The notes beneath the pieces are model-generated. The model searched no databases and had not been told where the DNA came from. It saw only the letters and a list, made by a program, of their open reading frames with translations. 64,000 nt of DNA from Marsupella aquatica (lineage: Eukaryota; Marchantiophyta), in contig OZ316896.1 of the NCBI GenBank assembly GCA_973895155.1, forward strand, positions 3,844,001 through 3,908,000. Direction: 5' to 3'. Shown piece after piece: positions 33,821-45,400 of the stretch (the first letter of the stretch is position 1; the number at the start of each line of letters is the position of its first letter). A program made the translations under genes and the position numbers.

Positions 33821-34129
33821 AAAATTATTCATATTTTTCGAAGATTAATAAAATGATAAAAAAAAAATATCATTTTAATAGTCATATATAATGTATCATT
33901 CTCTTTGATGTGCACAGGTTTTTTGTATGCACATCCATGTTCAATGCACATATGTTATGGTGGGGCCATACTACCTATATTTTTTTAATATAAATTTTTA
34001 AAAAATTATCACATAAAACTGACATATATATACATCGTCATGTCATAAATTTTTCTGATGTATATGATGACAATGCACATGATGACCAGAGAGTTCGGGT
34101 CTAGAGGCTTCACTCTAGACCCTAGCTTG
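33821..34129. other. AT-rich intergenic sequence
   Basis: No gene is visible. Short words (ATGTGCACA, TGACATATATA) are repeated. Confidence 0.5.
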
Positions 34130-34440
34130 TGAAAAGTAGACTGAAGTTCGCACTTTATTAATAATGGTATGGAGTGATGTCATACACCTTATTTGTCATA
34201 TGTTGATGTGCAATTACCAGTACCCAAACAAGATGGCCTTCAAAATTACTCGTGATCCCATAAACAAATGGTCATCACTTTTTCACACAAGTAAAGGTTT
34301 ATAATCTTATGGTTATAACATACTACCAATCTCTATGGCAAAAGTATATGGACTATGTTTGGTAGTCCATAATTTTTTTGTGTCCGTCACATGTAGCTAC
34401 AGAGTTTAGGTCCATCAAATTATGTAACTTACAGAATGAA
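34130..34440 (+). repeat. Dispersed repeat R2-related, copy 3
   Basis: 34165-34225 matches 5915-5970. 34330-34430 matches 39845-39945 (TATGGACT, TTGTAGT or TGGTAGT, AATTTTTTTGTGTCC, GTAACT or GTAGCT, and AGGTCCATCAAATTAT). It ties the 34-kb, 39.7-kb and 5.9-kb loci to one family. Confidence 0.65.
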
Positions 34441-34564
34441 GGTATATTAAATTCTGAGCATTGAAACACACTCATAGGGAGTCTCAAAGCTGGTCAAATT
34501 TGGAGATGATGACTTTTGGTTAAAAACAAACGAAAATAACTTTTTCATAAGGTTATGTAAAAAC

Positions 34565-34625
34565 CAAATTGTGTGTGGCGGGATCTAACCAGGGACCTCT
34601 CAGTTCCTGGCTAATGGATAGGAGG
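34565..34625 (-). mobile_element. SINE-like tRNA head, reverse orientation
   Basis: On the minus strand it reads TTAGCCAGGAACTGAGAGGTCC followed by TGGTTAGATCCCGCC. That parallels the head at 8315-8355 (GAGCCTAGAACCGAGAGGTCCC, then AGGTTCAATCCCC). The box B match is imperfect. Confidence 0.45.
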
Positions 34626-34824
34626 GGGTTCTGAGGTCTGATCTTAGAGGGGTGAGCCCAAGGGGGTAACAGCCCATGACCCCCAAACCGCCCATGAGTT
34701 ACCAAGCAAGACCATGCGAAAATTCCAAAACTATGTTTGGGAGCATGCCTTTGATCTGTGCCATATTTAACTCAAGTAATCTTAGTTGCTGTCAGGCTGG
34801 CAAGGGGGCCGTAACCTAGGCATT

Positions 34825-35247
34825 ACTAGGCACAAACATTGACTCTGCATTCTTCACCAAAAATTACATAGAGAAATTTCATAAACGGCATTAAGGTACT
34901 ACATTAACTAGGCACAAACATTGACTATGCGTTCTTCACCAAGAATTACATAGAGAAAATTAATAAAGGGGCATTTTATTGTAATATACATTGCATTACT
35001 AGGCGCAAACATTGACTATGCATTCTTCACCACGAATTACGTAGAGAAAATTCATAAAGGGCATTAAGGTACTACATTAACTAGGCACAAACATTGACTG
35101 TGCATTATTCACCAAGAATTACATAAAGAAAGTGTCACCCTGGGGTGGGGGGAATCTAATTATATTTCCTCCCCATTTCCTTCGATTTTTTAATTTTAAA
35201 TTACATAAAGAAAATGAATAAAGGGCTATTTTATTGTAATATACATC
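34825..35247. repeat. Tandem repeat, 82-91 bp unit, four copies plus a fragment
   Basis: Units start at 34825, 34907, 34998 and 35080 with ACTAGGC(A/G)CAAACATTGACT, then GCATTCTTCACCA and ATTAC(A/G)TAGAGAAA. They alternate between two endings: units 1 and 3 end GGCATTAAGGTACTACATT, while unit 2 ends ATTTTATTGTAATATACATTG. A fragment with the second ending recurs at 35199-35247. The alternating AB-AB order suggests duplication of a dimer. Confidence 0.85.
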
Positions 35248-35503
35248 GCCCCAATAACGGCGCCTCACCGATTCGTTTCCAAAACTGGGTTCAAAGCATT
35301 CGAGAAGGGAATTGAATGGTTATCGAAATAAATACAGACAGACTGTGAATCCAATGAAAATTCAATTGGGTCGCCACTTTCGCGGATCACCCACTCGTCT
35401 ACGTCATGACTATCCTCTGAATGGAACGGAACTACGTGTGGACTCTAGAGCTTGGAACTCAGCCTAATTCCCAGCCCCTGTTTCAAATCAGCAGAATCCC
35501 AGC

Positions 35504-36070
35504 GAAAGTTTGTGTTCTCTTCAGTATATCTGGGAAAGTTTGTGTTCTCTTCAGTATATTTTGGTGTCCACACTCGCATCTCAGTCGGACGAAACTCACA
35601 TTCGAGTTGCGCTTCGAACCGAGCTCTCTAGACAAGTCCTGCCTCTAAGCCAAACAACTGAAGAACAATTCGGAAACTCTCAGCATTCATTCGTTGCTAG
35701 TCAAAACTCACAACTTGGCCTCCTGCCTAAATCGCAGCCCCTGTTTCCCCACAGAATGTGTGTCGTTTTGTGTCTTCGGTGCCCCTGTTTCCCCACAGAA
35801 TGTGTGTCGTTTTGTGTCTTCGGTGCCCACACTCACATGCAACTCACATTAGCGTTGGAGTCGAACCAAGTATTTTAGACAAACCCGCATCTAAGTTAAG
35901 CCAACAATTGAACTACCTTTCCGCGACTCTGAACAATCCATCGTGTCAAGTCACACATTCTCTTTCGAGAGTTTCTACAAACAACCTTTCAGGTCCTTGG
36001 TTACAGTTGAGATCCAATGCGGCCATAACCTTTCAGGTCTTTGGTCACAGTTGAGATCCAATGCGGCCGT
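35504..36070. repeat. Three separate tandem micro-duplications (30, 44 and 44 bp)
   Basis: 35504-35529 and 35534-35559 repeat GAAAGTTTGTGTTCTCTTCA plus GTATAT. 35737-35780 and 35781-35824 are a perfect 44-bp direct duplication beginning GCCCCTGTTTCCCCACAGAA. 35983-36026 and 36027-36070 are a near-perfect 44-bp duplication beginning AACCTTTCAGGTC. Plus-strand frames running through this interval shift between units and have no domain signal. Confidence 0.92.
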
Positions 36071-36217
36071 CGTCCTTACCAACTGTATGGTCGTGGCCAA
36101 ACTGAAGGCTGGTGGAGTGATTCATGAGGATGTTCCATCTTGATTGTTAGTACTTTTCCTATTGTCTCCCCAAGCGCTTCGGTTAGGTAGTGTACAAAAT
36201 CCTTTGCCGTTAAATTC

Positions 36218-36275
36218 GCTGGGATTATCGGGAGTAGATGCTTACATTCCACCAACTACTCCCAATAATCTCAGC
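36218..36275. repeat. Hairpin, 20-bp stem and 18-base loop
   Basis: Arms 36218-36237 and 36256-36275 are reverse complements at 18 of 20 positions. The left arm begins GCTGGGATTATCGGGAG. On the plus RNA one mismatch would be a G-U pair. It is too short for a typical plant miRNA precursor. Confidence 0.8.
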
Positions 36276-36985
36276 CTGGAGTTCTACGAAGCTACCAGGT
36301 TACTTACAGCGAGTAGTAGAACTGTTCTACAACTTTAATGGCTAAGTTTGATTCGGACCTTCTTGTGTTCTTGTGCCTTATAGCTTGTCGACTGGCTGAA
36401 ATGTTCCAAAATGTTCAAGAGGATTCGGATCCAAATTACCCAAGCAAGCTGTTCGATTCAAGCAAATTAAACAGAATAACGTAAGCGCTGTTCACCAAAG
36501 AGAAATGCCAGATGGGGAGAGCCAAAGCACAACTCACACCCTTGCGGATCAACAGCTCAAAATCGATCTACAGATATGCATGTACATATTGTTCAATGTG
36601 GGGCATCTAGGACCCACTTTGCTGGGATTTATTACTGCATGCAATTGTATTGCATAGACAGGATCATTTCTGAAAGCTGGGTATACCCTTCCTTTTAGGG
36701 TAAACCCTATGAGTGACTCCTATCGCTACTGTTGCGAGACGACATGTACAGTAAGGCTAAAATATTAGTGATTAAGGGTAGATCCAGAAGCACTGCTACG
36801 GCAACTACCACGAACAAGATATTCATGTCAGAATCCAGAGCACTACAGAAATGCACCTGGGCACCTTCGTTTTGGAGCGAAACGAGGAGGGGTAGGAAAG
36901 ATATTTGTCTTGGCGGGTAACAGATCCACTGTAGACCTGACTTTTCGAAACACGAGAGCGCGTAGAACCTGTTATTCAGCATTCT

Positions 36986-37627
36986 TCAACGCTCGAGTAC
37001 CAATTGGAACTTGTTGCCGAGAAGTTCATTGATATCTCTCTTCCAGTCATATGAAGCCACACCGCCCTTCCACTCGGTAACACCAAACTCGACCCCCTTC
37101 TTCCTTTCTCTATTGGGAAACTGATGTAGGGCCTGAATTTCATTGACCTCCGGGTCTGTAGAATCATCTTCGCTTCCTGAGTAGGATTGCTTTTCGTTGC
37201 TGCTGTCCAAGTCTGCACTTGCCGTGGACGACGCACAAGACCCTTCTTCAAATAGCTCCTGATAAACAAGTTTGAAGCCGTCGTTGCAATCAACGCAGAG
37301 CCCCTTCATCGCGTACAGAACCATGGCTTTGATGAACACTCTGATCTCCTCAGGCGATAAGTTGCCGAAAAATGCTTCACTGCATTCAGAGCACCGCAAT
37401 GGCTCCTGGCATTCAGAGCACCGCTGTTTCACTGTGTATCGTCCAACGGTTACCTCGTTCCTTTTCTTCGTGGGCCATGGGAATTTCGCTTTCAGTTGGC
37501 CTTTCAGCCGCTCCTTCCAAGTCCGGCTGAAGAGCGGTTTCCTGCAGTCTACACACCTTGCTAGATGCTCCAGCGGGGCTCGCCCAGTACTCGGAACAGG
37601 ACAACGGCTGTGACTTTGCAGATTCCA
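36986..37627 (-). CDS. Uncharacterised CxxC-rich protein (about 213 aa or more)
   Basis: I do not recognise the family. From the ATG at 37627 the frame encodes a protein with four CxxC pairs: CVDCRK near residue 25, CSECQE and CSECSE close together near residues 70-80, and CVDCND near residue 115. These could bind zinc. Between them are basic (KERLKGQLKAKFPWPTKKRN) and helical (PEEIRVFIKAMVLYAMKGL) stretches. The C-terminal half is Ser/Asp-rich, then ends WKRDINELLGNKFQLVLER. The frame stays open upstream to about 37735 without another ATG, so an earlier exon may exist. The CSEC pair arises from a short tandem duplication in the DNA (GCATTCAGAGCACCGC twice, 37384-37424). Composition fits the genic island. 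Confidence 0.55.
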   Translation of the reverse strand, partial: WNLQSHSRCPVPSTGRAPLEHLARCVDCRKPLFSRTWKERLKGQLKAKFPWPTKKRNEVTVGRYTVKQRCSECQEPLRCSECSEAFFGNLSPEEIRVFIKAMVLYAMKGLCVDCNDGFKLVYQELFEEGSCASSTASADLDSSNEKQSYSGSEDDSTDPEVNEIQALHQFPNRERKKGVEFGVTEWKGGVASYDWKRDINELLGNKFQLVLER

Positions 37628-37735
37628 CATTGAGCACCAGCTATTGCTCCTTGACTTCAAATTGAATATACGTACTCGCCTGTATCCAGTCCTTCCTGTT
37701 TGATGCGTGCCCCCGCGGCGCGAATTCTCTTCTTA

Positions 37736-39600
37736 TCCAGCTCAGCTTAGATTGTCTAGAATACCACTCGATGTACTAGACGGAATGGCACTCATCCAAA
37801 TCTGTATCGTCGGCCCAGAAATGGTCTATTAGTACGCTCACTATAACTTCTTGCCCTTGTGATTAGGGATACTGAGTTGGACAACATTGGAAGTTCAGTC
37901 GCACTGTCATTCGAACACAGTCATGGACTCTCATTAGTTTCTTGGATTAATGATACACATTCTAAATGGAAGCGCATAATCGGCTGACGATGGAGTCTAG
38001 TAGCTAGATTCCCAAGTGCATCCAAATGCTATGATGAAAGGGATGGGAGGCAAAGAGATCCAAGAGCAATCAGGCATGGACAATAACATGCACGGACGTT
38101 CACAACGGCATTTACATCGCAGAGGGGCATTTCCTGGAGATCAAGAGACTCAACCAACTTCCGACCGCGCATTCTGAGCTCATTAGAAATTATTTGATGC
38201 ATCAGAGAACTCTATCACCTCACCTGTAGCAAATCTTGAAGGGGACTCCAAATCATCACTCAACAGGCAACTGCTAGCAATCATTAAATGGCAGTAGCTA
38301 TCGAATGCAATTAGGAGAAACAACCATACCTGAACCGAAAGCTCGTCAAGTTCTATGTAGTGAATTTTATACGGCGATCTACAAAATATGGCGACACATT
38401 AGTAGTGTCGTCAAACCTCCGAGCTCATGTCGCATGAATAGCTGCGCTGTCTAGAAACTCTGTCCACCTTCGTTCAGTGCGCGTTTAGGATCGAGTCTTC
38501 GATCATCATGTCTGTACAAAACCTCTGATCGACGCGCAACCCATACAACAGCAGCGATTCACACGAGCTAAACATTGGAAAGTCTCTTTCAAGGGGCTGC
38601 ACGGGCCCGTCTCTTTTGCTCAGCATGCCTGGATTTACACTAGCCTAGCGCCAATGCAGAACCCGACGCACTATGCGAATTAGCTCACGGTTTCAAAGCA
38701 CGAGCGGAAAATCCGAATTGATTCTCATTCTCTCGGCTCTCCTTCAAATCTCATTAACCCAGAATTGCTTTTCATTTGTTAGTCACTAAACGGAAACACC
38801 AAACAACTGGGCACAAACGCAGCTCTCCCACTGATTCTTCCTCTATCACGCTCCCAGACCGATCTTCCACCACGCCAATCCTCATCAACAACAACCTTCC
38901 TACTACTATTCAATCCGAATCGGCTGCAAAGCCAACAATCCAAGAAATCGATGACAAGAAGCTGCAGCGAGAGATTAAATTACCAACGACTCGATCGGCA
39001 CGAATCCTCTTCGACGGATTGCTTCCTTCCTGAGTTTCTCTGTTGCGCCAATCTCCGAAGCTCGCACGAATGTAGAGTGTAACGAGTTGGGGAATTAGAA
39101 TCCGGAGCACTGGTAACGAGAGGCATCTAATTACAAAAGCTGTGACAGAATACTACTGTTGAACAGAGACGCTGATTTCAAACACAGCCCGTCAGGAGTT
39201 AATTAATGGCCGCCGGATTTTGCCTTCTTGAAGGCCTACCAAGCGGATTCACCGCCGGGATATTAGGCAGTGGTCAGGTCTCATCTACGGTGCACGAGTA
39301 CCCATATTGGAACGTGAAGTCTCGCTTCCAAGATATCCTCGAGATTACCCCTTGAACGGCTGGACCTACTTCCACATCAATGGGCTGTGAACAAGTGTTG
39401 TTTTCTAATCCAAAGATTTACGAATTTGTGGGCTACAAAGAAAACATTAATCTCGGCAAACAAGTTGTAGTGCACATGCCTACATTGTCTCAGTACACTG
39501 TTGACTGTTGGTGTAGCCCAAAATTTTAGCCGCTTTGTTTCAATTAATTAGTGAGAGTTAGTGATTAACAGTAACTACTGTACCTTGACGACCCATTCTT
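37736..39600. other. Intergenic sequence
   Basis: CpG content is normal to about 39.3 kb. A plus frame at 38776-39033 (basic, Ser/Thr-rich, no ATG at its beginning) is open but not recognised. Nothing else is supported. Confidence 0.45.
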
Positions 39601-39639
39601 TGAATCTAGGTGAGAACCAAAACATCTTCGCTACTACTC

Positions 39640-39960
39640 ATCAATGAATTTGCCTCATCTTTGTTTTGGACCTCATTTTCAGTTATGTCCCAAAAACCCC
39701 CATCTTCATTAGGGCTTCTCAAAACTGAGAAATTACAAATTATGCCACTCACCCATAAAGTGATGGTCATAACTTTGTCACAAGGTTGTGTGATTTGTTT
39801 TTGGTTTTTCTCTACAGTGATTAATGATAATGGCATATGACCAATCCTACTGGAAAAATTTATGGACTGTGAATTTTGTAGTTTGTAATTTTTTGTGTCC
39901 TTAACCTGTAACTAGGGAGTTAAGGTCCATCAAATTATTAGATGCTCTATTGTAGACACC
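39640..39960 (+). repeat. Dispersed repeat R2-related, copy 4
   Basis: 39845-39945 matches 34330-34430, as described there. It is followed within 100 bases by the R2 minisatellite, the same order as at 5.7-7.0 kb. Confidence 0.65.
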
Positions 39961-40059
39961 TCACTTTAATCATGTCCCAAAAGCCAGGCTCTAGAGACTT
40001 CATTGTAGACAGTAGGTTGTGCACATAACTTTGGATTACGATTATATAGATAGACTAGC

Positions 40060-40240
40060 TCAATCCCCGTGCGTTGCACAAGATATGTCAAGTCGCCCAA
40101 GATATCATTAAGAAAAAAGATATTGTGACATCCAAGATGTTGCTAAGAGAAAGGATGTAGTGTCGCCCAAGATCGATGTTGTTAATAAGAGAAAAGATGT
40201 TGTGTTGCCCAAGCTTTCATTAAGAAAAAAAATGTTGTTG
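40060..40240 (+). repeat. Minisatellite of R2 family, forward orientation
   Basis: Repeats GATGTTG...GCCCAAGAT and CATTAAGAAAAAA words, preceded by GACTAGCTCAATCCCCGTGCGTTGCACAA. The same lead-in (ACTAGCTCA, then GTGCATTGCACAA) precedes the array at 6546. Confidence 0.8.
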
Positions 40241-40420
40241 TGTCTCTTGCCCCTAAAGCCATCATGTTTGCTTACTTGGCTTTGGCCGCCTCAATGTCGA
40301 GATCCCTTGGTGCGACAGCATGGCTTGGCCGACTTTCCAACGACCCTTTTTCTTATCCCTTGCATCCCCAAACCCAATTGGAACCTCATCCAAGCTTACT
40401 CGGCTCCTTACTCACCCTTG

Positions 40421-40710
40421 GGGGTTTCACTTCCTCAAAAATGGCACATCACGTGCAACAAAAGATAGGGTCATTTTAGTGGTTTGAAGGAAAGACTTCA
40501 GAATTTTCTCATAAGAACAATAAGGTCTTTTAAATCCAATTTTGAGACTTACAAGAACATAAGGGTCTTTCTAACCAATTTTCTCAAATATTCCAAAAAT
40601 ATTTCAACTTTGTAGGGGTTGAAATTTTTTATTTTTTTACATTTTAGGGGATCTGAGGCCTAAAACCGTCTCAGGTGATGGGGAGCATCCATATATATAG
40701 TGAGACCCCC
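40421..40710 (+). repeat. Dispersed repeat R4, copy 1
   Basis: Collinear with 53852-54102. Shared blocks are AAAATG, CA(C/T)GTGCAACAAA, AAATCCAATTTTGAGACTT, TTTACATTTTA(A/G)GGG, TCTGAGGC, CAGGTGATGGGGA and ATATAGTGAGACCCC. Confidence 0.8.
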
Positions 40711-40782
40711 GAGTAGTCACCAACGCCATGATTGCCCCCTTGGGATGATGGCGTGGTTTGTGTAATTTTTCAACATATGGAT

Positions 40783-40845
40783 GTTTAGGCTCATTGGTAG
40801 CATAGCTTGGTTGGGGCCCAGGTTCGAAACCTGCTGTGCATCAAA
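40783..40845 (+). mobile_element. SINE-like tRNA head
   Basis: Box-A-like TTAGGCTCATTGGTAGCAT is followed at tRNA spacing by an excellent box B, AGGTTCGAAACCT. The anticodon region is not intact, so it is not a functional tRNA. The box pair would be expected to support RNA polymerase III transcription. Confidence 0.6.
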
Positions 40846-40849
40846 AATG

Positions 40850-42458
40850 CTTTTTAACATTCACCGGACCCAAAAAATGGGGATCATTTATGCTAGTAAC
40901 TTACATGCGCTTATCCAGATCATAAGGGCTATACAGGGTACAAGGAGGGTGTGGGACCTACCAGCAGATTCATGGTGACATTGCAATACTAGATTGCAAT
41001 ATACCAAACCCCAAACTTGGAGTGATTGAGACGGCAAGACATTGAGCATGGTGTTTGGGCCTAGGGTGGACCAAGGTGGTCAAGCCTAATTTCTTAGTTT
41101 GTGTGTGAACTGCATTTGTTGCAGTTATGTAGTTGTGAAAATACCCATAACTTTGTGCTCCCTGCTCTTTGCGCACAACACAAAAGTAATTAGCCAAAAA
41201 ATAATGAATGAACATATGATATGTTAATGATAAACGAAGTAAAGCATAGTGACTGAGACTAACAGGGGAAGTGTAGCTGGACTAGCCTAAATACCCATGC
41301 TTTCCTCGTAAATATATGGTGAACTCATCCAATGGTCTCCGTTTCCAGTTTCACCAACAGTAGCTGTGCCTCCCAAAGTCACGGGCTAGAGACTTCACCC
41401 TAGATTATAGGCTCTTATACGAGCTTTTGATTGGGATTTATTGGATGGATGTCTTGAAAATACTAAGAAATTAAAGTACTGTAAGCACTGTCCCAGCCTA
41501 CATGTCCACATCCTCACGTCAGGAATTTTTTAGGTTCAAGAAATCCCATTTGAATAAAACTATCCTCTGATATCTCCACAGAAAAAACTTCTTTGTTTGG
41601 CTCAAACACGTTTCTGTTAGATCAACATATCTCAACTGGGATGAAATCAATCAGCAAAAATTGGTTAAATTGGTTTCTAGTCCATCTTCCAGTATGATCA
41701 AACAGTTTTGTTTGCTTTACACACCCTTGGTCTATATCAATATTTGAGAGTTCAATTTCAAGTTACTTGGATGACATCAGCAAATTTTAATGTTGTTTGT
41801 GCACCATGAAATATGTTGCTCCAAATTGAAGTGAGATCTATGGTGCAATGCAATCACCACCTACATTTGAAGCGGGAACCAACCATATAAAGTGGGACAT
41901 GACATCAAGTGGGCGTAGTACTTCCAGTTTAGGACAGACGTTGCACAATCAATCATCGAATTGAAATAAGCACATAGACAAATAGTTAGGGGCGAGAAGA
42001 ACAGACTACAAAGTCAGTCACTCTCAAGAAATGTGTGACTTAGGGAGCCTGGCAAGCTTGACAAGGAGGTCCTACGAGACATTTTGGAATTAGGGATTTC
42101 GCTCTACTCCAAGGTTAGAGAGATTTGGTTTGAAGAATTTTTAGGGTTGAAGAGAATGTGAATGATAAATGACAGGTCACCATGCAATGTGGCTGAATAA
42201 CTCTAAGCAAACGTACTTGCTGCTCGGATATGTGCCCAAGTTTTGATCCCAAAATAAAGTATAAGTTTCACTTAAGGGGATGGCTTTGCCCCCAACTCCC
42301 AACCAAGATCTCACTCAGGAAACTCAATGATTTCCTTGGATCCTTAAGTTTGGTCTGCATTTTATGTTTAGCTTGGATCACAAGAGGTTTCGAGAATATC
42401 CATTGTGTGTCCAGAACTAGACTGTCAGTGGCTATTTCTCTGATTCAAAGAGAACCAA
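40850..42458. other. Intergenic sequence and possible CEP164-like gene 5' region
   Basis: No gene is recognised. Part of the right end, near 42230-42458, is likely promoter or 5' UTR of the next gene. Confidence 0.5.
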
Positions 42459-45400
42459 ATGGAATCATCACCCAATACTGGAGATAAGAGTACCCTTGTT
42501 GATGAAGAAGGCCTAGTAAATGTGGGCATGGGAAGTGTCGCAAAGCGTCCCTGTACAGTTTTGCTCGAGGAGAAGATTGAGGACAACTTTCAACCTACGG
42601 AAGAAGGTAAACTGCAGATTGTTTTTCTCCTACCAACACATTGCCAAATTCCATTCAATGACTCACTCATAAATCCACATCTACATTTAAAGTTGTTCAG
42701 GTACACTACCCACTGTTTGTCATGATCTGATCTCTTTCTACCTTCGAAAAATTGTAAGCTGGAAGATGCATTTTACTTGATTATGAGTATTACTATTATT
42801 AAGAAAAACTTATTCTGGACCATATTAAAATTCTGGGTGAGCAAGACTAGCTCTACAACAATGAAGCAAAATATTCTAGGCACGCAGACTGTTGAATGGC
42901 ACATAGAGTCATTTGATATAAGATAGAGTAAAATCACCACAATCAAACCAGCTTGTTAGCTTGTTGATATAATGGTGTGCTTTGGATTCTTTTATAGTCT
43001 ACTATTCATGAGAATCATGCAAACTATGGAAGTCATGACTATTTGATCTCTGGCCCTTTGCAGAGCTTCTTGAGTATGCTTTATGGCTTGGAATGAATAT
43101 CCCTCGAGATATGGACTTAATATGGATAGCAAGGGATGGGCTAACACAGCCTTTGCCTGGCGAGTGGAAACCATGGTAAAGATTAAGGCAAAGCAGTTTT
43201 GCTTGCTAATTGAAAATTATAACAGGCAAAAAGCTCACATAATTAGAACAGACATTTGGTTTTGATTTCAATAAATAAATCTATGTCATCAACCAGAATT
43301 AACAAGCAATTGTGCAACAGTATGATCCAGATCAAAGGATGTGTATGATTCATTGATGCATGCTGGGTGCGTGCTTTTTCTAAGGTCATAGTGGCAATTG
43401 ATTGTATAATTACTCTGCAGCCAAACTGACGATGATGAAATCTACTACTTCAACTTTGAAACAGGGGAAAGTGTATGGGACCATCCATGTGATGGACTTT
43501 ACAGGTAAGTGTTACCATAAATTGATGTTATGAACAATATAGAAATTTGAAGATGTGGGATTTAATAAACTTGATAAACAATAAGACTAAGAGAACTATT
43601 TTCCCAGTATACATTTAATCTGTAATTTTACTACTAATCAGCACCTCAGTGTGTTGAATCTTACAAAGTTAATAAACGAACAATATAAAGCGGGGGTTTG
43701 ATCCACGTATATGCATAAATGAAGATCTATTCAAAATCTCCTGGAGCAAGTGGATCGATATACTTTTGATGAAGATTAGCAATGGCTGTATGCGTATTTC
43801 AATAGTGTTTGTCCCTATTTCATTATTGCAGGAAGCTTTATCAGGAAGAGTGCAAGAAGCTGGGCAAAAGGCCATATCAAATACGTGAAAATTCAAGTTG
43901 TTGTTCAAACTTACAGCAGCAAATTGCAAGTTAAATAGCTCCCGTTGGGTTGGGTTGGGTTGGGTTGGGTTTGGGGGGGGGGGAGGGGGGGGGCGTTTTC
44001 AGTACAGGCAACATTCCTTGGTGCTTAGTTGCCAACAAGTTTATATACGTCTCGACTTGTTGGTAGTCATGGTTGGATTACCAAATGAATATTTCTTTTA
44101 AGTTGCATCGTAACAAAATCTGGTAGCACGTTATTTGCAACGCTAGCATAGACTGGAGGGTTTCAATCTACTATAGGTGATTGGTATATCAATGTTATAA
44201 AACTCAAAATAATTCAGCTGGCAACCCTCCTGTGCAGATTGGGGTGAGGCTTCAACATATCTGCAGCCTTCCCATCAAGTGAATTACAATGAGATGCTGG
44301 TTTGTAATCATAAGCACCCTAACTTTTGTTTTAAATTAGAGTTTAATAGAACTCTTGACCATGCAAACGTCACCTATAATAGTACCTCAAAAATAAAACG
44401 CCTGAGCTTCACTGATACCCGAGCTTCACTGATACCCGAGCTTCACTGATACCCGACATTTTGGCACATCTGACCTGACATTTTCGCACGTCTGATTTAA
44501 TTGGACTACTTACTCAGCATTGAGTATGCAATTAACAATTAAAAAGTTCCCTATATTCTTGCAAGGGCAGGTATTTTGTTTCTTTTCTTTTCTTTTCTTT
44601 TCTTTTCTTTTAGTTGTTGTTGTTTGGGACTGGGGGGATCGATCCTTAAGAAATGGCTACGGCTCAGGCATTGCCTAAATTTGCCACAATTTAAGAATAC
44701 CATTTCAAATAGTACTCTTATTGACCATCAGTAGGCATGATTGGAAGCTACACTTCTTCATCTTGGCAATTGAGCTCATTTTAAGATTAAGAATGATGTT
44801 GCAGAATGAGAAAGAAAAGCATCCACCAAGGGAACCTCCACTGCAAGGTGACATAGGTATTGAGAGACTTCCTTCTAATAAGGAAATCCAAATGAACATA
44901 GTTGAAAAGGAGATCGATTCTCTGAAAGGAATACGAGATCAATTACTACAGAAAATGAATGAAGTATTATGGCAAGGAGAACAGTTTTCAACATTGGGCA
45001 ATCAGCTCGTAGTAGAAAGAGTTGCAAACTTTCACAAACTGGAACAAAATAATGGGTCCTTATTGAAAGGAGGGACAGATGAAATCCCATCAGCAGAATT
45101 GGAACATTTTAATCCACAATGTCCTGGGAACAGTCAGAATAATATACAACTTGATGAAGAAGAAGATCCAAGGAAAACAAAAGAAAGGACAGAAATGTTA
45201 CGAAAACAACTGGAGATGGCAAAAATGATCCCACCTCAACTTGCAAATAGATCAGATGGTGAACAGATTAATGATTCTAAACAAATGTACGAGGATCATC
45301 AAAGATATGAAAATCAAATCAACAAAGGGCCCCCAATGAAGTATGCTTCATTGGTCTCACAAGAAGCAAATGGAAACCATTCATTTGTAAGTGATGGACG

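Noticed and set aside
34825-35247. Possible CRISPR-like array
   Set aside because: The units are contiguous without unique spacers and the window is a plant nuclear genome.
35421-36338. Chain of plus-strand frames as one spliced gene
   Set aside because: Frames change at each micro-duplication, no splice phases fit and no domain is visible.
38776-39033. Basic Ser/Thr-rich plus frame as a gene
   Set aside because: It has no ATG near its start, no recognised domain and no supporting neighbour exon.
43938-43975. GGGTT units as an interstitial telomere
   Set aside because: Land plants mostly use TTTAGGG, and this TTGGG array runs into a plain G-tract, so it is simple sequence.
44721-44804. Upstream extension of the large CEP164-like frame from a TTG at 44721
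   Set aside because: The first 28 codons contain a non-ATG start and intron-like sequence; the acceptor GTTGCAG at 44804 is a better exon start.
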